Shown: positions 57,225 to 64,000 of the stretch, piece by piece | Layout: each line of letters begins with the position of its first letter | Position numbering within the stretch: the stretch's first letter is position 1 | Source of the DNA: Martinezella rhizogenes | Lineage (GTDB): Bacteria > Pseudomonadota > Alphaproteobacteria > Rhizobiales > Rhizobiaceae | DNA: 64,000 nucleotides | Direction of reading: 5' to 3' | Assembly: GCF_027460065.1 (NCBI RefSeq) | Contig: NZ_JAPYZZ010000018.1 | Span: 1 to 64,000, forward strand | Position numbers and translations under genes: made by a program | Notes under the pieces: model-generated | Seen by the model: only the letters and a program-made list of their open reading frames with translations | Database searches by the model: none | Told to the model about the DNA's origin: nothing

Positions 57225-57300
57225 GAGAGCGTAGCTCAGCCGGTAGAGCAACTGACTTTTAATCAGTAGGTCCAGGGTTCGAATCCCTGCGCTCTCACCA
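57225..57300 (+). tRNA. tRNA-Lys (anticodon UUU)
   Basis: A 76-base cloverleaf: acceptor GAGAGCG pairs with CGCTCTC, D-loop AGCTCAGCCGGTAGAGC, anticodon stem ACTGA/TCAGT with loop CTTTTAA giving anticodon TTT, T-loop GGTTCGAATCC, discriminator A and encoded CCA. All stems pair fully. Confidence 0.97.
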
Positions 57301-57470
57301 ACGGAAACAAGCACTTACCGTTGAAAATACTGTTCACGCCGGTAAGATCATCCTCACATATGTGCCGCATCGAATGTTCCCGCCAGCGCTGTGGACATTG
57401 CTGTGACTGACATTCGCATATCCCCGCTTCCCTGTAGCGGCGACACAGGACACTCTCTAAACGGCCACCG

Positions 57471-58028
57471 CTACTTCTTTGCACCACTTGCGATCAGCAT
57501 ACGGATAAGAGCCGCGTCGCCAGTCTGTTTTGCAAAAGAGAGAGCGGTTTCACCCGCCGAGCCCTCGGCATTGGGGTCTGCCCCTTGGGCAAGAAGCGCA
57601 GCCACCACATCAGGACCATTCTGCTGATTATTCGCCTGCATGATCAATGGCGTCCATCCCCTCTCATCGCGGGCCTCGATATTGGCGCCGCGCTTTACAA
57701 GCAGGGAGACGGTGTCTGGATCGGTGATGATATGGAGAATGGTCACGCCTTCGTCGTTCGCTGCGTTGATGTCGGCACCATTTTTAAGCAGAAGGTCGAG
57801 CACCTCCTCTTCGGGATACATGTCGAGGAGATGGATCGGCTGGAAACCGAACTTGTCCCTTGACGTGGCCAAACCGGGGTCAGCCGCAATCATGGTTCGA
57901 ACGGTTTGGACATCACCCACCTGAACGGCGTGGTGGAAAGCGCCCACCGCATCAGTGTCCGCCGCCGGCGCTGACACGGCGGTAAGTCCAAAAACCATCA
58001 GCACGATGAGAAACGAGCGCGGTAGCAT
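57471..58028 (-). CDS. Ankyrin repeat protein, exported
   Basis: The 185-residue protein has a signal peptide (SFLIVLMVFGLTAVSAPA) and about four ankyrin repeats, seen in FGFQPIHLLDMYPEEEVLDL, NDEGVTILHIITD, DERGWTPLIMQANNQQN and SAGETALSFAKQTGD. Exported ankyrin proteins mediate protein contacts in the periplasm. It lies convergent to tRNA-Lys, with a small membrane-protein gene upstream. Confidence 0.9.
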   Translation of the reverse strand: MLPRSFLIVLMVFGLTAVSAPAADTDAVGAFHHAVQVGDVQTVRTMIAADPGLATSRDKFGFQPIHLLDMYPEEEVLDLLLKNGADINAANDEGVTILHIITDPDTVSLLVKRGANIEARDERGWTPLIMQANNQQNGPDVVAALLAQGADPNAEGSAGETALSFAKQTGDAALIRMLIASGAKK

Positions 58029-58100
58029 TGCGATCCAAAATGTTGAGTATCGCCCGATAACGGAGTCCCTGATTGACGGGCCTCAAGGTCCGCCCATGTT

Positions 58101-58208
58101 CTACTTGTTTTTAGCTTGATCGTGATGCCACTTGATGGAGAAAAACATGCCAACGCCTAACACGATAAGCTTGAACGGCAAGAAGACTAAAGGGAAAAAA
58201 TCCCACAT
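58101..58208 (-). CDS. Small single-pass membrane protein, 35 residues
   Basis: On the minus strand GGAAG lies eight bases before an ATG at 58208, and the frame ends at TAG 58101. The peptide starts MWDFFPLVFLPFKLIV, has one long hydrophobic helix to about residue 25 (GVGMFF), and ends with a charged, basic tail (KWHHDQAKNK). The plan, inside helix then cytoplasmic or periplasmic charged tail, is that of small regulatory membrane proteins. I do not recognise the family. Confidence 0.6.
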   Translation of the reverse strand: MWDFFPLVFLPFKLIVLGVGMFFSIKWHHDQAKNK

Positions 58209-58354
58209 TTTGGACACTTCCAGACTTTGATTTAACACCCTGTGGTAACAGATAATTACCTCAAAACTCCCTCACCCAACATCAGGCATTTTGACGCGGG
58301 TGGCTCGTAATATCACCATCACGTCACGACCTGCCGCCCTCTGGATGACCATCC

Positions 58355-59098
58355 CTATCGATAGGCGTAGATGTACCGCGCGATATTGTCGTAAAAGCTG
58401 GAAAGATAGGCGGGAACCCGACTGAAACGGGCAAACTTGCTGCCCCTATATTCGTCGCGGGTGCCAACCAGCGTATCCGGGTCGCCGAATGACAGGAAAT
58501 CCTTATCGGTGATGTAAACCTTGGTGCCATAACCCCAGCCGCATTCGAGAGCCCGGTCGAAGGGCAGCGTCATCCTTCGTGCCGTCTTGAGGAAACGCTC
58601 GGCGGCCCTGCGGGAAATGATGTAGCAGGCAGATGAGCCCTGCGGGCCGTAGATGCATCGGCCGAACGCATCGCCAAGAGCACTGGTTTTGCGGCCCTTG
58701 AAGCCCTTTCGACGGTGGTTGGTCAGTTTTATGATGGCATCGTCAGGCATCACCGCAACCATGGCCTTGACCCGCTCCGAGAAATCCGGCGTGAAGGCGA
58801 CGTCATCTTCGACGATCACGGCGACGGGCGCATCGGTCTTCAGGAAGATTTCAAGCGCTTTGATATGGCTGGCGTAACAGCCATATTCTCCCGGCAGGGC
58901 GTGGCGGCCATTGCGCAGCTCGAAGCCGCGCCGGTCGAAATCCCGCCAGTCGGCAGGGGAAATAGTCTTGCCGTCTACCCCTTCCACCGGCCGCAGGTCG
59001 AGACCGAGGCCGGAGGCGCCTTCCAGCATTTTCTCCAGCCGCGCCCGCGCGCGGGCAATCGAAATGATATAGATCGGGAAGGTGGAGATCGGCTGCAT
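58355..59098 (-). CDS. Glycosyltransferase family 25 protein
   Basis: The 247-residue cytoplasmic enzyme starts MQPISTFPIYIISIARARAR and shows the GT25 pattern: GEYGCYASHIKALEIFL, the metal-binding AVIVEDDVAF and GSSACYIISRRAAERFL. GT25 enzymes add sugars to lipopolysaccharide core or O-antigen. It is not part of an LPS cluster here. The frame is open to 59155, but the extra residues look random. Confidence 0.9.
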   Translation of the reverse strand: MQPISTFPIYIISIARARARLEKMLEGASGLGLDLRPVEGVDGKTISPADWRDFDRRGFELRNGRHALPGEYGCYASHIKALEIFLKTDAPVAVIVEDDVAFTPDFSERVKAMVAVMPDDAIIKLTNHRRKGFKGRKTSALGDAFGRCIYGPQGSSACYIISRRAAERFLKTARRMTLPFDRALECGWGYGTKVYITDKDFLSFGDPDTLVGTRDEYRGSKFARFSRVPAYLSSFYDNIARYIYAYR

Positions 59099-59230
59099 TC
59101 GCAAGGCACCATAAGCGGGACATAGTGAACCGCCTCCTACAGCAAGCCGGGCCATCCGTCCATGCGGCTGCGATCTCCAGTCTTATCGGGAGATGCGCCG
59201 AAGGCCGTATTGCCGAAAAAACGAGCGGGA

Positions 59231-60499
59231 TTATTTGCGCGGAGCAGTTCGGCGGCAGCGCCAGTTCCAGTCCCGCGCTTCGCCGGTATCCATATGCACT
59301 GACTCGGTGTGGCAATAGGTGCCCACGCCGCCACGATCCGGCAGGGAACGCAGATAGGTGGCGAGTTCCCATTTGGAGACACCCTTGATCTGGATGTCAG
59401 CGGCATCGCAGGTATAGTGCTTGGAACCCTGCCTAATTCCCTTCGGCGGACGATAACCGGAGGTGACGATCGCCGGGCTGTTATAGTGACGCTCCACATC
59501 CTTGATCATCCGCACCAGTTCCGGCTTGAAACAGCCGACTTCGACATGGTCCGTCTGCAGGAAAAGCCCGTTCGGGGCGACGCGTGTGAGGCCCGAAAGT
59601 GAGGCGAGCTTCATCAGGCCTGTCGGCTGGTCATCCTCTTCATCGAGATGGGCGTCGTCGAATTCCTCGGACATCATCGAGCGGCCGGAAAGCGCAATGC
59701 CCATCGACCCATCACCGGCTCCGGATAATGCGGCAACCTCAGTGTTGCCCGCCGTGCCGCTTTCGATCATCTTCGGCAGACGCTTCTTGGCAGCACCTGC
59801 GAAAAACGCCGCAAGCGTCAGGCTCTTGCCCTGGCTCTCCTGCCCCTCACCCGTCGCTCCGGCATTGGCCGCCGGCTGCGCAGCCGCGAGCCGTTCCGGC
59901 TGCGGCACCGGCACGGCGGCGGGCTGACGATTTTCGCTATGCTGTTCCGGCGGCACCTGAGCGGCTACCGGAACAGGGACTGGCGCAGCAACAGGCTGCG
60001 GCTGCGTCGGCTGCACCGGCGCGGAATAGACGCTGCTGACGGCGGGAATGATTTTCTGGGCGGAACCGCCCTGGGCTGCGGTCGCGCCCTGAGCCGCTGC
60101 GGAACCGGGATGGGTCACCGCGTTTGCGGTGGAATAGATGCTGGACGTCCCGGCGGAAATCGCCGTCGGCTGCGTCGCCAGTCCGCCGATATCGGCGGCA
60201 CCACCATAACCCTGTGCGGGGCCACCGGGTGCCTGTTGGGCCGGAACGTTGCCGGCACCGGCCGCCGATGCGACGGCGGGATCCACATAATGCCCCGGCT
60301 GCGTGCCGGCCGCCGGCGCAGCAACTGCTGCTGCGGCCGTCTGCTGCTTGTGCTGTGCGGCGATTTCCGGCTTCTTCGCCGTGGCGGCCATCTCGTCATC
60401 CGTCACCGCCGAAACGCAACCGGAAAGCCCGAGCAGCGAAACTGCAACGACAAAACGCTGACAGGAAAGGCGCCCTTTCGCATTCTCTGCAGTTTTCAT
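59231..60499 (-). CDS. Peptidase M15/DUF882-type lipoprotein
   Basis: The 422-residue protein has a lipobox (LLGLSGC, Cys about 29), a long low-complexity Ala/Pro/Gln/Val linker (about 45-250), and a C-terminal peptidase M15-like domain of 110 residues with IVTSGYRPP, GSKHYTCDAADIQIKG and TESVHMDTGEARDWNW, where His and Asp ligands of the zinc site are visible. It probably acts on peptidoglycan in the periplasm. ATG 60499 has GGAGG six bases upstream. Confidence 0.88.
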   Translation of the reverse strand: MKTAENAKGRLSCQRFVVAVSLLGLSGCVSAVTDDEMAATAKKPEIAAQHKQQTAAAAVAAPAAGTQPGHYVDPAVASAAGAGNVPAQQAPGGPAQGYGGAADIGGLATQPTAISAGTSSIYSTANAVTHPGSAAAQGATAAQGGSAQKIIPAVSSVYSAPVQPTQPQPVAAPVPVPVAAQVPPEQHSENRQPAAVPVPQPERLAAAQPAANAGATGEGQESQGKSLTLAAFFAGAAKKRLPKMIESGTAGNTEVAALSGAGDGSMGIALSGRSMMSEEFDDAHLDEEDDQPTGLMKLASLSGLTRVAPNGLFLQTDHVEVGCFKPELVRMIKDVERHYNSPAIVTSGYRPPKGIRQGSKHYTCDAADIQIKGVSKWELATYLRSLPDRGGVGTYCHTESVHMDTGEARDWNWRCRRTAPRK

Positions 60500-60658
60500 G
60501 GATGGCCTCCGTATCTTACGCATTTTCACCAGCAGCACGGCAACGGAATCGTGCGCTTCCCCGAAACGGAACAGGCCGTTTTTGATTCGCGGACTATGCC
60601 TCATCCCCTCGGGACAAGGCAAGTGCGCGAAAAACCGCCCGTATTCGCTCAAAAAACC

Positions 60659-61099
60659 CTACCAGGAACCGGTATTCTGCATAGATATCCACGGTTCGGC
60701 TGGTGCGAGGCTTTCGCCTTTCTGCAGAATTTCGAAGGAAATACCGTCAGGCGAGCGAACGAAAGCCATGTGCCCGTCACGCGGCGGCCGGTTGATGACG
60801 ATGCCGTTCTGCTGAAGGCGCGCGCAGAAGTCGTAGATATTGTCGACCTCATAAGCGAGATGGCCGAAATTGCGGCCGCCGGTGTAATTCTCGGTATCCC
60901 AGTTATAGGTCAGTTCCAGACACGGCGCCTTGTTTTCCTTCGCTGCAGCAATGTCGTCACGCGCAGCAAGAAACACCAGCGTGAATCGGCCTTTTTCGTT
61001 CTCGATTCGGCGTATTTCCGTAAGACCTAGGAGGTCGACGTAGAATGTAAGTGATTCGCCAAGGTCTTTGACGCGAACCATCGTGTGCAGATACCGCAT
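60659..61099 (-). CDS. gloA: Lactoylglutathione lyase (glyoxalase I)
   Basis: The 146-residue enzyme isomerises the hemithioacetal of methylglyoxal and glutathione. It has [19 protein letters not shown] with the metal His6, [20 protein letters not shown] with Glu and His ligands, and the last Glu in [11 protein letters not shown]. The ATG at 61099 has GAGAGG just upstream; the longer start at 61114 does not. It is transcribed alone, divergent from the cold-shock gene. Confidence 0.95.
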   Translation of the reverse strand: MRYLHTMVRVKDLGESLTFYVDLLGLTEIRRIENEKGRFTLVFLAARDDIAAAKENKAPCLELTYNWDTENYTGGRNFGHLAYEVDNIYDFCARLQQNGIVINRPPRDGHMAFVRSPDGISFEILQKGESLAPAEPWISMQNTGSW

Positions 61100-61291
61100 T
61101 TTATTCCTCTCCATTACACGGGTCCGAAGCCGTTAAACGCACGATGGCAAGCCCCGGACAAGGACGGCGACATAAAAGCAGGTGCGTAAATCAAAAACTA
61201 GGGCTTGCGTGAAACCGTTACCAAGATGTTAATCTGGCGCACAGGAATCAGTTGACCGGTGTATGGCGCGTAATCGAGGGGTTGGCAGGAT

Positions 61292-61870
61292 ATGGCTGAT
61301 AGGATGTCATCGAAAACGATAGTCGATGTCGAGGACCTTTCGGGCGATGCCGTGGACCTGACCGAAATCACCGGCGTCGTGAAATGGTTCGACGTCGCCA
61401 AGGGTTTCGGCTTCATCGTGCCCGATAACGGCGCGCAGGATGTGCTGCTGCACGTCTCGTGCCTGCGCCGCGACGGCTACCAGACCATCCTCGAAGGCAC
61501 GCGTATCGTCGCCCTGATCCAGCGGCGCGACCGCGGTTTTCAGGTTTTCCGCATCCTGTCCATGGATCAGTCGACCGCGGTTCACCCCTCGCAGCTGCCG
61601 CCGGTACGCACCCATGTGCAAGTCACGCCGTCCAGCGGACTTGAGCGCGCCATCGTCAAGTGGTTCAACCGCACCAAGGGTTTCGGCTTCCTGACGCGTG
61701 GCGAAGGAACGGAAGATATTTTCGTGCATATGGAAACGCTGCGCCGTTTCGGCCTGACGGAACTGCGCCCCGGCCAGGTGGTGCTGGTGCGTTACGGCGA
61801 TGGCGACAAGGGCTTGATGGCGGCGGAGATCCATCCCGATAACCCGGTTTCCATCGGGATGTCGCATTGA
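61292..61870 (+). CDS. Cold-shock protein with two cold-shock domains
   Basis: The 192-residue protein contains two CSD modules. The first (about 28-92) has GVVKWFDVAKGFGFIVPD, the second (about 121-186) AIVKWFNRTKGFGFLTRG; both keep the aromatic RNP1 residues. They are joined by a Pro/Ser/Gln linker. Double-CSD proteins are typical of Rhizobiales and bind single-stranded nucleic acid. The stop overlaps the next start as TGATG, so the DUF192 gene is coupled. Confidence 0.93.
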   Translation: MADRMSSKTIVDVEDLSGDAVDLTEITGVVKWFDVAKGFGFIVPDNGAQDVLLHVSCLRRDGYQTILEGTRIVALIQRRDRGFQVFRILSMDQSTAVHPSQLPPVRTHVQVTPSSGLERAIVKWFNRTKGFGFLTRGEGTEDIFVHMETLRRFGLTELRPGQVVLVRYGDGDKGLMAAEIHPDNPVSIGMSH

Positions 61871-62352
61871 TGTCCGGCCTGCGTCTCATGGTGAAAAGCG
61901 CCGTTACGGCGCTTCTTTTTTTCACGCTTGCCAGCACCGTCCAGTCTCAGGAACGTCAGACATTCACGTCCGAGCCGCTGACCATTGAAACCGCCTCCGG
62001 CAAAACCCAGGACTTTGTAGCCGAACTGGCGCTGGACGACGCCCAGCGCTCGCAGGGCCTGATGTTCCGCAAATCCATGCCTCCTGAAAACGGCATGCTG
62101 TTCGATTTCGGCGAGACACGCGCCGTGGCCATGTGGATGCGCAACACCCTCATCCCGCTCGATATGCTGTTCATCGCTGGTGATGGCCGAATCACCCATA
62201 TCCATGAAAACGCGGTTCCGCATTCGGAAGCGATCATCAGCTCCCGCGGACCCGTAAAATTTGTGCTTGAGCTGAATGGCGGCGCCGCAAAACGTTATGG
62301 CATCAAGCCTGGCGACATGGTCCGCAGTGCGCAGGTCGGCAACCGGAAATAA
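61870..62352 (+). CDS. DUF192 domain-containing exported protein
   Basis: The 160-residue protein has a signal peptide (SAVTALLFFTLASTVQSQ) and the DUF192 core with FVAELALDDAQRSQGLMFRK, FGETRAVAMWMRNTLIPLDM and NAVPHSEAIISSRGPVKFVL. The family is widespread and of unknown function. It is translated from the cold-shock message by a one-base stop/start overlap. Confidence 0.92.
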   Translation: MSGLRLMVKSAVTALLFFTLASTVQSQERQTFTSEPLTIETASGKTQDFVAELALDDAQRSQGLMFRKSMPPENGMLFDFGETRAVAMWMRNTLIPLDMLFIAGDGRITHIHENAVPHSEAIISSRGPVKFVLELNGGAAKRYGIKPGDMVRSAQVGNRK

Positions 62353-62412
62353 CATTGCCGCGTTATTGTGTCTGAATGAGCCGGACGACCTCTCGCCCGG
62401 CTGGCACAATAA

Positions 62413-62661
62413 TCAGTAAACCGGCTCGATATGGCTCAAAATCCGGCAATTGGAGATGGAAGCGGCAAGATTGATGGCGATATCGATCGCCTCGACCGAA
62501 TCGGCCGTGCCTTCCAGATAGATCACGTCATTTTCGACAGTCGCGGAAATACGCGACTTTTCGAGACCCGATTCAAAGGCCAGCGCCGAGGTGATCGCCT
62601 GGCATACGCCAGCCATGCGGTCTCCGAAAAAGCTTTCCTGAATGCCTGACAAATTGAACAT
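62413..62661 (-). CDS. Small BON-like domain protein
   Basis: The 82-residue protein starts MFNLSGIQESFFGDR with AAGGAG eight bases upstream (ATG 62661). The central ENDVIYLEGTADSVEAIDIA matches the BON pattern of a strand, Gly turn and helix. There is no signal peptide. It may bind a lipid or metabolite, but the role is unknown. It is divergent from the DUF982 gene, sharing a control region with phased repeats. Confidence 0.75.
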   Translation of the reverse strand: MFNLSGIQESFFGDRMAGVCQAITSALAFESGLEKSRISATVENDVIYLEGTADSVEAIDIAINLAASISNCRILSHIEPVY

Positions 62662-62709
62662 ATGCGTTCTCCTTCTTATGGACATACCAACGCATGAGCG
62701 TGGAGTTTG

Positions 62710-62750
62710 TTCATCTCCGGTTCATCTATTTGTTCATCTTCCATTCATCT
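62710..62750. promoter_or_regulatory. Four phased TTCATCT direct repeats
   Basis: TTCATCT occurs at 62710, 62721, 62733 and 62744, that is with periods of 11, 12 and 11 bases, one helical turn each. OmpR/PhoB-type response regulators bind direct repeats with this spacing. It lies 49 bases before the small BON-like gene and upstream of the DUF982 gene. Confidence 0.5.
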
Positions 62751-62771
62751 TGGAAAATTGGAACCCCCTGA

Positions 62772-62794
62772 CCGATCACATTTTAGGTGATCGG
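62772..62794. promoter_or_regulatory. Dyad CCGATCAC-N7-GTGATCGG
   Basis: The arms are eight bases and exactly complementary around a seven-base A/T-rich centre, just beside the phased direct repeats. It could be an operator or part of a hairpin. The regulator is unknown. Confidence 0.4.
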
Positions 62795-62874
62795 GAACCA
62801 TTTCGTGAGGCAGGCATTTCGCGCATGGGAGCAAACACGGCCATGAAGGCGCGTGAAACAGGGAGGAGAATGAC

Positions 62875-63144
62875 ATGCTGATCAACAGAACGGAGCCGTG
62901 TCACCACGCCTCGTGGATGAAGCCGGTGGCGATCCACCTGCCGCTTTGCGTCGCCGTGGAGATTTACAGCCCGCTGGTGGCGCTTGACATGCTGATGTAC
63001 CGCTGGCCCGAGGAACATGGACCAGAATATGAAGAGGCGCGCAGAAACTGCCTCAATGCCATTGCCGGCAAATGCGACATCGAGATTGCACGGGAATCGT
63101 TTCTCGTCGCAAGCAGTCATGCCCATATCCTGAACGTCCACTAA
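62875..63144 (+). CDS. DUF982 domain-containing protein
   Basis: The 89-residue protein includes EIYSPLVALDMLMYRWPEEH, GPEYEEARRNCLNAIAG and EIARESFLVASSHAHIL, the three conserved parts of DUF982, a small family multiplied in Rhizobiales with no known role. GGAGG lies before the ATG. It shares a divergent promoter region with the BON-like gene. Confidence 0.85.
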   Translation: MLINRTEPCHHASWMKPVAIHLPLCVAVEIYSPLVALDMLMYRWPEEHGPEYEEARRNCLNAIAGKCDIEIARESFLVASSHAHILNVH

Positions 63145-63354
63145 AACTCTTTGACCGTCATGATGATTGGGCCCTTCTTCATGAAGGGCTTTTCTTTGCG
63201 CCAGGCTTCCGCAGCGCTTTCATGCACGGCGCAGCCTCCCCGCCTGCCGATCATGACATGTAACTGTCACTCAAACGTTATAATCCGCAGAGATGAATTC
63301 CATGGAATCGATTGGCGCTGAACCGCCAAAAGCTCGGGAGTGGAACTGGCCAGC

Positions 63355-64000
63355 ATGGAAACCGTCTTTGCCCTTTGCGCAATTCTGCTCCTCGCCGTCA
63401 ATCTTCTCGGCATCGTTCTCGCCGGCTGGCGACTAACGAGACGGGACGCGGAAAACGATCTTGTCCGGCAAAAACCGCCGGTCTCGGTAGTCGTGCCGCT
63501 GCGCGGCGTCGAAAACTTCACGCCGCTGACGCTCTCACGCGCCTTCGGGCTCGACTGGCCGGATTACGAGCTGCTGTTCTGCGTTGCAGACGAATTCGAC
63601 CCCGTGATCGCGGAAGTCCACAAGGCCGCCGCCGCATTTCCCTCGGTCTCCATGCAATTGCTGATCGGCGACGATCGCGTCAGCGCCAACCCGAAGCTGA
63701 ACAATTGCGTCAAGGGCTGGCGCGCCGCCAGGCACGAATGGGTGATTCTGGCCGATTCGAACGTGCTGATGCCAAAATCCTATATAGCCGCGATGATGTC
63801 GGCCTGGCGGCCGGATAGCGGGCTGGTCTGCTCGCCGCCGCTCGGTTCCCGCCCTGTGGGGTTCTGGGCCAATGTGGAATGCGCCTTCCTCAATGGCTCG
63901 CAGGGCCGCTGGCAATATGCAGCGGAAGCGATCGGCATCGGTTTCGCACAGGGCAAATCGATGTTGTGGAACAAACAGTTCCTGGAGGACCGTGGCGGCA
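63355..64000 (+). CDS. Glycosyltransferase family 21 (ceramide glucosyltransferase-like), partial
   Basis: The gene starts at ATG 63355 and runs off the right edge with at least 215 residues. An N-terminal membrane helix (TVFALCAILLLAVNLLGIVL) precedes a GT-A domain with PPVSVVVPLRGVENFTPLTL, LLIGDDRVSANPKLNN and VILADSNVLMP, the D1/D2 motifs of GT21. Relatives in Agrobacterium glycosylate diacylglycerol or ceramide-type lipids. The product cannot be told without the C-terminal QxxRW part. Confidence 0.85.
   Translation, partial: METVFALCAILLLAVNLLGIVLAGWRLTRRDAENDLVRQKPPVSVVVPLRGVENFTPLTLSRAFGLDWPDYELLFCVADEFDPVIAEVHKAAAAFPSVSMQLLIGDDRVSANPKLNNCVKGWRAARHEWVILADSNVLMPKSYIAAMMSAWRPDSGLVCSPPLGSRPVGFWANVECAFLNGSQGRWQYAAEAIGIGFAQGKSMLWNKQFLEDRGG

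Noticed and set aside
57225..58354. tRNA-Lys as an integration site for the genes after it
   Set aside because: No second copy of the tRNA 3' end and no integrase are present in the window; the genes look native in composition.
63312..63818. 168-codon plus-strand frame overlapping the right-edge glycosyltransferase
   Set aside because: It is a frame-shifted shadow; the overlapping frame from 63355 has the membrane helix and GT21 motifs.

Overview
This is a 64 kb piece of a Rhizobiales chromosome, most likely Agrobacterium (A. tumefaciens/fabrum complex). The assignment rests on gene content: a one-step phosphatidylcholine synthase (pcs), an IalB-type secreted protein, a BTLCP transglutaminase-like peptidase, DUF1489, DUF2336, DUF982 and DUF1127 proteins, an entericidin-type lipoprotein, and several intergenic palindromic repeats of the kind common in this group. 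Base composition and codon use look even throughout. The window is dense core chromosome with only small accessory traces: one IS110-type element cut by the left edge, one small toxin-antitoxin pair and one decayed gene.

Layout. 1-265: start of an IS110-family transposase gene (minus strand), its non-coding upstream end and half of a palindromic repeat. 0.3-5 kb: a GNAT acetyltransferase, a DUF2336 protein, a coupled nitroreductase/flavin reductase pair and a secreted protein. 5.2-8.7 kb: thrS, then the minus-strand run NifU-like scaffold - yidD - DUF1697. 9.0-12.8 kb: folE, hisI, a patatin-like lipase, a CBS-domain protein and a rhomboid protease. 13-16.5 kb: PAS and PilZ proteins, a DUF1993 remnant, a BTLCP peptidase and DUF1489. 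16.6-24.8 kb: sdaA, small proteins, DUF2233, an entericidin, a formyltransferase plus methylenetetrahydrofolate reductase pair facing a LysR regulator, DUF1127 and a GlxA-type regulator. 25-28.7 kb: the bifunctional NAD(P)HX repair enzyme, then glnB-glnA behind a sigma-54 promoter. 28.8-35.1 kb: two DMT exporters, hspQ, IalB, an orphan peptide-binding protein and a DsbA-family oxidoreductase. 35.5-43.8 kb: mfd, sdhE, recG, the toxin-antitoxin pair, DUF502 and GNAT. 43.8-47.1 kb: glmU-glmS, the UDP-GlcNAc supply genes. 47.3-52.9 kb: a four-gene BMP-type nucleoside ABC importer with a GntR regulator downstream. 53-57 kb: pcs, a Ubi-type hydroxylase, an AEC transporter and CcdA. 57.2-64 kb: tRNA-Lys(UUU), an ankyrin protein, a GT25 transferase, a peptidase M15-like lipoprotein, glyoxalase I, a double cold-shock protein, DUF192, a small BON-like protein, DUF982, and a GT21 glycosyltransferase running off the right edge.

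Functional themes are nitrogen control (glnB-glnA), one-carbon and folate chemistry (folE; formyltransferase plus MTHFR; sdaA), envelope precursors and lipids (glmU-glmS, pcs, GT21), and DNA repair (mfd, recG). No phage, CRISPR array or large island is present. The items most worth a second look are the IS110 end (possible bridge RNA, apparently sited in a palindromic repeat), three small genes too short for routine calling, an array of helically phased TTCATCT direct repeats in a divergent promoter, and a hairpin that would hide the ribosome binding site of the BTLCP gene.
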